Assembly (NCBI GenBank): GCA_014867205.1
Contig: WGUO01000016.1
Span: forward strand, 14,718-78,717
From: Muribaculaceae bacterium
GTDB lineage: Bacteria > Bacteroidota > Bacteroidia > Bacteroidales > Muribaculaceae
Direction of reading: 5' to 3'
DNA: 64,000 nt
The notes under the pieces are model-generated. The model was not told the origin of the DNA and ran no database searches. It saw only the letters and a list, made by a program, of their open reading frames with translations. Below are positions 60,618 to 64,000 of the stretch, piece after piece. The position numbers were made by a program, and so were the translations under genes. Position 1 is the stretch's first letter, and each line of letters begins with the position of its first letter.

Positions 60618-63600
60618 TTAGAACTGGAGGTTTACACCGACTGTATAGGTACGCGGCGTCGGGTAGCGGCCCATGTCGACGTTCTGCATCAGTACGCTCT
60701 GGTTGTAGGCGCCGATCTCGGGGTCGAATCCCTTGTACTTGGTGAATGTGTAGAGGTTCTGCACATTGAAGTATATGCGTGCCTGGGTCATGCCGAGTTT
60801 CTTGATCCACTTCTGCGGGAAGTTGTAGCCTATCGCGAGGTTCTGTATGCGGAGGTACGAGCCATCCTCGATGAAGCGGGTGCTGAGACGGTCGTTCTGG
60901 TTTATGTTGAGGTTGTTGTAGCGGGGAATGTCTGTGTCGGGGTTGGTGATGTAGACATTCTCGGGGGCGAAGTTGGTGTTGTCGCCGTCGATGAATCCAT
61001 ACTGGGCGCGGTCGGTTATGGCTGCCGCCTGGTTGTCCCAGAGGCTGGTGAGCGACTCTGTCTTGTAGCGCGTGAAGTTCAGGATGTCCCCGCCGATCGC
61101 TCCTGTCAGTCCCAGGGTGACGTCGAAGTCATAGATATGGAACACGTTGGTGAATCCGAATGTCAGGTCGGGGTTCGGGTCGCCGATGACACACTTGTCC
61201 TTCTCGTCGATCACGCCGTCGTTGTTGATGTCGGCGAACTTGATGTCGCCCGGGTAGAGTCCTGTGTTCTTGTTGACCTTGTTGACGTTGGGGTTGTTCT
61301 CATCGGGCACCTGAACGGGCGAGTTGAGTATGTCGTCCATGTCCTTGAAGACTCCGAGGCTCTTGTAGCCGTAGAACACGCCCATCGGCAGTCCCTCGGC
61401 GATCATGGTCGCGTTCTTGAGATACCACTCGATGTCACCGTAGATGACCTGGTCGGCGTTGTTGAGCTTCAGCACCTTGTTCTTGTTGTGGGTCAGTGTC
61501 AGGTTCGAGGTCCATGTGAAGTTGCGGTTCTCGATGTTGCGGGTGTTGAGGGCTACCTCGACTCCGACGTTGCGCACCTTACCGATGTTGGAGAACGGCG
61601 CCTGGATGTAGCCATATTCCGACGAGATGCCGGTGTAGTCAGGCACGACGACCTGGAGCAGAAGGTCCTTGGTCTGCTTGTAGTAGCCGTCGACGGTCAG
61701 GTCGATGCGGCCGTTGAGCACGGAGAAGTCGATACCGGCGTTGAACTGCTCGGAGGCCTCCCACTTCAGCTTGTCGTTGGGCAGGTTGTCGACAACGAAT
61801 GCCGAGCCCATCGGGGTGTTGAAGTTGTGCATCAGCGAGCCGTACTTGTATGTGCCGATGTTTGAGTTACCGACCTGTCCGTAGCCGAGGCGCAGCTTGA
61901 GGTTGCTGAGCCATGACACGTCGCGCAGGAATTTCTCCTCGGATGCGCGCCATGCGAAGGCTGCGGAGGGGAAGTAGCCCCACTTGTTCTCCTTGGCGAA
62001 CTTCGAGCTTCCGTCGGCACGCATTGTGAATGTGAGCAGGTAGCGGTTGTCGAAGTTATAGTTCACACGTCCGAACCATGACACGGTGGTCGCGCGGTCT
62101 TTCCAGCCGTCGTTGGCAGTGAGCTCGCCGTCGGCGCCCATCACGTGGATGTTGTCGGTGGTGAGGTTCTTCTTGGTGAGCCACCAGCCCTCCCACGATG
62201 ACTCCGATGCCTCGAAGCCGGCCATCACCTGGAGGTCATGCTTGTCGGCGAACTCCTGATGGTATGTCAGGTAGTCCTTCTGCAGCCAGTAGAAGTTCTC
62301 GTCTGCGCGCTGGTATATCTGGTTGATCTCGATGGGAGTCTTGACACCCTCATAGATCCGGGGCAGATAAGACTTGTTGAGGTTGTATCCCGCGTTGAAG
62401 CCATATTCGGCATGGAAGGTGAAGTACTTTGCGAAATCCAGGTCACCGTAGAAGTTACCCATAACGGTCTGGCGGCGCAGCGAGTTGTTGCGCTGCAGGG
62501 CGAGTGCCACGGGGTTCCAGCTTGATGAGCCGTTGACGCTTGTCGGGCTTGCGTAGTTTCCTGCGAAGTCATACACCGGTACGTCAGGCTGCATGGTCAT
62601 CGCCTGCATGATGATACCGCCGGAGCCGTCGTTGAGCGTGATGGTCTCGTTGGTGCGGGTGTATGCGAGCTTGCCGCCGAGCTTGAGCCACTTGGTGAAG
62701 TGAGTGTCGACCGACACGCGGCTGTTGAAGCGGTTGAAGTCAGAGCCGATGATGATGCCGTCCTGGTCCATCCAGCCGCCCGATACGGCGTAGTTCACCT
62801 TGTCGTTGCCGCCGGTGACGCTGAGCTGGTAGTTCTGCATCAGTGCCGTGCGGAATATCTCGTCCTGCCAGTCGGTGCCCTTGCCGAGCAGGTTGACGTC
62901 GCGGTACGAGTCATTGAGCTGGTTGTTGGCGCCCTCGTTATAGAGGTCGAGCTGATACTGCGCGTATCCGGGTAGGTCGAGCATGTCGAGTTTCTTGGCT
63001 ACCTGCTGCCATGCCAGATAGGCGTCGAGGTTGACGTTGACGCGTCCGGCCTGACCCTTCTTGGTGGTGACGATGACGACACCGTTGGCGCCTGCGGCAC
63101 CATAGATAGCAGTCGCCGAGGCATCCTTGAGCACGTCGATCGAGAGGATGTCGCTCGGTGCGATCGATGCCAGCGGGTTGGCCGTGTTGGTCTGGCCCGA
63201 GGATCCGTCGCCGGTCCAGTTGAAGCCGCCGATCTCGCCTGCGTCACCGCTGACCTGAAGGCCGTCGATGATGTAGAGGGGCTCGTTGGAGCCGTTGATC
63301 GAGCTCGCGCCACGGATTCGGATTGATGTCGCTGCGCCGGGGGCACCCGAGTTGCTGGTCACCTGCACACCGGCGATCTTGCCCTGGAGCATCTGGTCGG
63401 CATTGGTCGAGATGCCCTGCTTCATCTGCTCCTGCGTCAGTGAGGCCACCGAGCCGGTCAGGTCGACTTTCTTTGATGTTCCGTAGCCGACCACAACCAC
63501 CTCGTTGAGGTTCTGCGACGACTCGCGCATCGTGATTGTGATGTCGGTGCGGCCGCCGAGACTCACCGTCTCAGGCTCCATGCCGACGTAGGTCACTGTG

Positions 63601-63830
63601 AGGGTTGCGTTCGGCTTGGTGACCTTCAGGACGAAATTACCGTCGATATCGGTCGATGTTCCGAACTTCTCATTACCTTTTTCTCTGACCGTAGCGCCGA
63701 TTATCGGCTCTCCGGCCTCATCCTGGACCAGGCCCTTCACCTCTGTCTGCTGTGCCCATGCGTCTGACGCCAGCATTATCATTAGTGTTGCCATAAGCCC
63801 CTTGAAGACAGATAGTAGTTTTGACTTCAT
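60618..63830 (-). CDS. SusC-family TonB-dependent outer membrane transporter
   Basis: The 1070-residue protein has a signal peptide, an N-terminal carboxypeptidase-like domain (about 30-105, KGLVQDEAGEPIIGATVREK, GNFVLKVTKPNATLTVTYVG), the NEVVVVGYGTSKKVDLTGSV TonB-box/plug start and a long barrel ending in RTYTVGVNLQF. It imports oligosaccharides across the outer membrane with SusD. It is the first gene of the mannan operon in this window. The 170 bases upstream contain only a weak -7 match (TAGGCTTG on the minus strand, 63976-63969), so the promoter and any regulator may lie outside the window. Confidence 0.97.
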   Translation of the reverse strand: MKSKLLSVFKGLMATLMIMLASDAWAQQTEVKGLVQDEAGEPIIGATVREKGNEKFGTSTDIDGNFVLKVTKPNATLTVTYVGMEPETVSLGGRTDITITMRESSQNLNEVVVVGYGTSKKVDLTGSVASLTQEQMKQGISTNADQMLQGKIAGVQVTSNSGAPGAATSIRIRGASSINGSNEPLYIIDGLQVSGDAGEIGGFNWTGDGSSGQTNTANPLASIAPSDILSIDVLKDASATAIYGAAGANGVVIVTTKKGQAGRVNVNLDAYLAWQQVAKKLDMLDLPGYAQYQLDLYNEGANNQLNDSYRDVNLLGKGTDWQDEIFRTALMQNYQLSVTGGNDKVNYAVSGGWMDQDGIIIGSDFNRFNSRVSVDTHFTKWLKLGGKLAYTRTNETITLNDGSGGIIMQAMTMQPDVPVYDFAGNYASPTSVNGSSSWNPVALALQRNNSLRRQTVMGNFYGDLDFAKYFTFHAEYGFNAGYNLNKSYLPRIYEGVKTPIEINQIYQRADENFYWLQKDYLTYHQEFADKHDLQVMAGFEASESSWEGWWLTKKNLTTDNIHVMGADGELTANDGWKDRATTVSWFGRVNYNFDNRYLLTFTMRADGSSKFAKENKWGYFPSAAFAWRASEEKFLRDVSWLSNLKLRLGYGQVGNSNIGTYKYGSLMHNFNTPMGSAFVVDNLPNDKLKWEASEQFNAGIDFSVLNGRIDLTVDGYYKQTKDLLLQVVVPDYTGISSEYGYIQAPFSNIGKVRNVGVEVALNTRNIENRNFTWTSNLTLTHNKNKVLKLNNADQVIYGDIEWYLKNATMIAEGLPMGVFYGYKSLGVFKDMDDILNSPVQVPDENNPNVNKVNKNTGLYPGDIKFADINNDGVIDEKDKCVIGDPNPDLTFGFTNVFHIYDFDVTLGLTGAIGGDILNFTRYKTESLTSLWDNQAAAITDRAQYGFIDGDNTNFAPENVYITNPDTDIPRYNNLNINQNDRLSTRFIEDGSYLRIQNLAIGYNFPQKWIKKLGMTQARIYFNVQNLYTFTKYKGFDPEIGAYNQSVLMQNVDMGRYPTPRTYTVGVNLQF

Positions 63831-64000
63831 GCTGTGATTCTAAGGTTGTTTTTAGTGTTGTTGTTAGTTAATATTCGTTTCGTTGATTCGCGCCCGGGGG
63901 AGCGCCTGGTTCCGCTGTGCTCATGTCACTGCGGGGCGTAGAGCGTTTCATATTTTTATGATTTGTGCAAGCCTAAACTGATAAAATAGGTTGATAAACT

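Noticed and set aside
60615..61865. Open frame of 416 codons on the plus strand opposite susC
   Set aside because: Antisense to susC, with repeated Val-Glu-Val runs from complementary codons; not a gene.
63969..63976. Promoter of the mannan operon
   Set aside because: TAGGCTTG on the minus strand is only a partial -7 match with no clear -33 box; the real promoter may be elsewhere in the 170-base end region or outside the window.

Overview
The window reads as chromosomal DNA from a gut Bacteroidales bacterium, most likely a member of the Muribaculaceae. Supporting signs are a SusC/SusD polysaccharide utilisation locus, Bacteroidetes-type promoters (TTTG, about 20 bases, then TAnnTTTG), lipoproteins with acidic residues after the lipid cysteine, secreted proteins with Por/type IX-like C-terminal tails, TPR-transmembrane-AraC regulators, a Wzi-family protein and a MINPP-type phosphatase. 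The family assignment is inference from gene content and fairly GC-rich coding sequence; no rRNA is present to confirm it.

Positions 1-6789 (minus strand) hold the first part of the division and cell wall (dcw) cluster in the order rsmH, ftsL-like, ftsI, murE, mraY, murD (murD cut by the window edge). No mraZ lies directly upstream of rsmH. Positions 7122-14227 carry a small lipoprotein, a Crp/Fnr regulator, ybeY preceded by a possible structured RNA, mnmG, a perfect parS-like palindrome, apt and uvrC.

Positions 14465-18981 form a run of three secreted proteins with related N-termini. The first is split by a one-base frameshift, and it shares a repeated beta-type module with the third. A convergent small membrane protein, a polyprenyl synthase, rnhB and yaaA follow. 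At 22286-23986 a ribbon-helix-helix/Fic pair is bracketed by two near-identical hairpin elements. Positions 24365-32710 encode a TPR-AraC regulator, a C10 cysteine protease and a large secreted multidomain protein. Then come a DUF4925-like lipoprotein, an ATPase/nuclease-fold protein, a flippase, ruvB, a MINPP phosphatase, a Wzi-like protein, two identical tRNA-Glu genes around rpsT, two glycosyltransferases, a C1 peptidase, a TupA-like ATP-grasp protein and a PurF-like protein lacking the usual N-terminal cysteine.

Positions 49606-63830 (minus strand) are one long operon that fits a beta-mannan utilisation locus: SusC, SusD, two surface glycan-binding proteins, two GH26 mannanases, a GH130 mannosylglucose phosphorylase, a GPH-type sugar symporter and a cellobiose/mannobiose 2-epimerase. 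Together they would cut mannan at the surface, import oligosaccharides, take mannobiose into the cytoplasm, epimerise it to mannosyl-glucose, and phosphorolyse that to mannose-1-phosphate and glucose.
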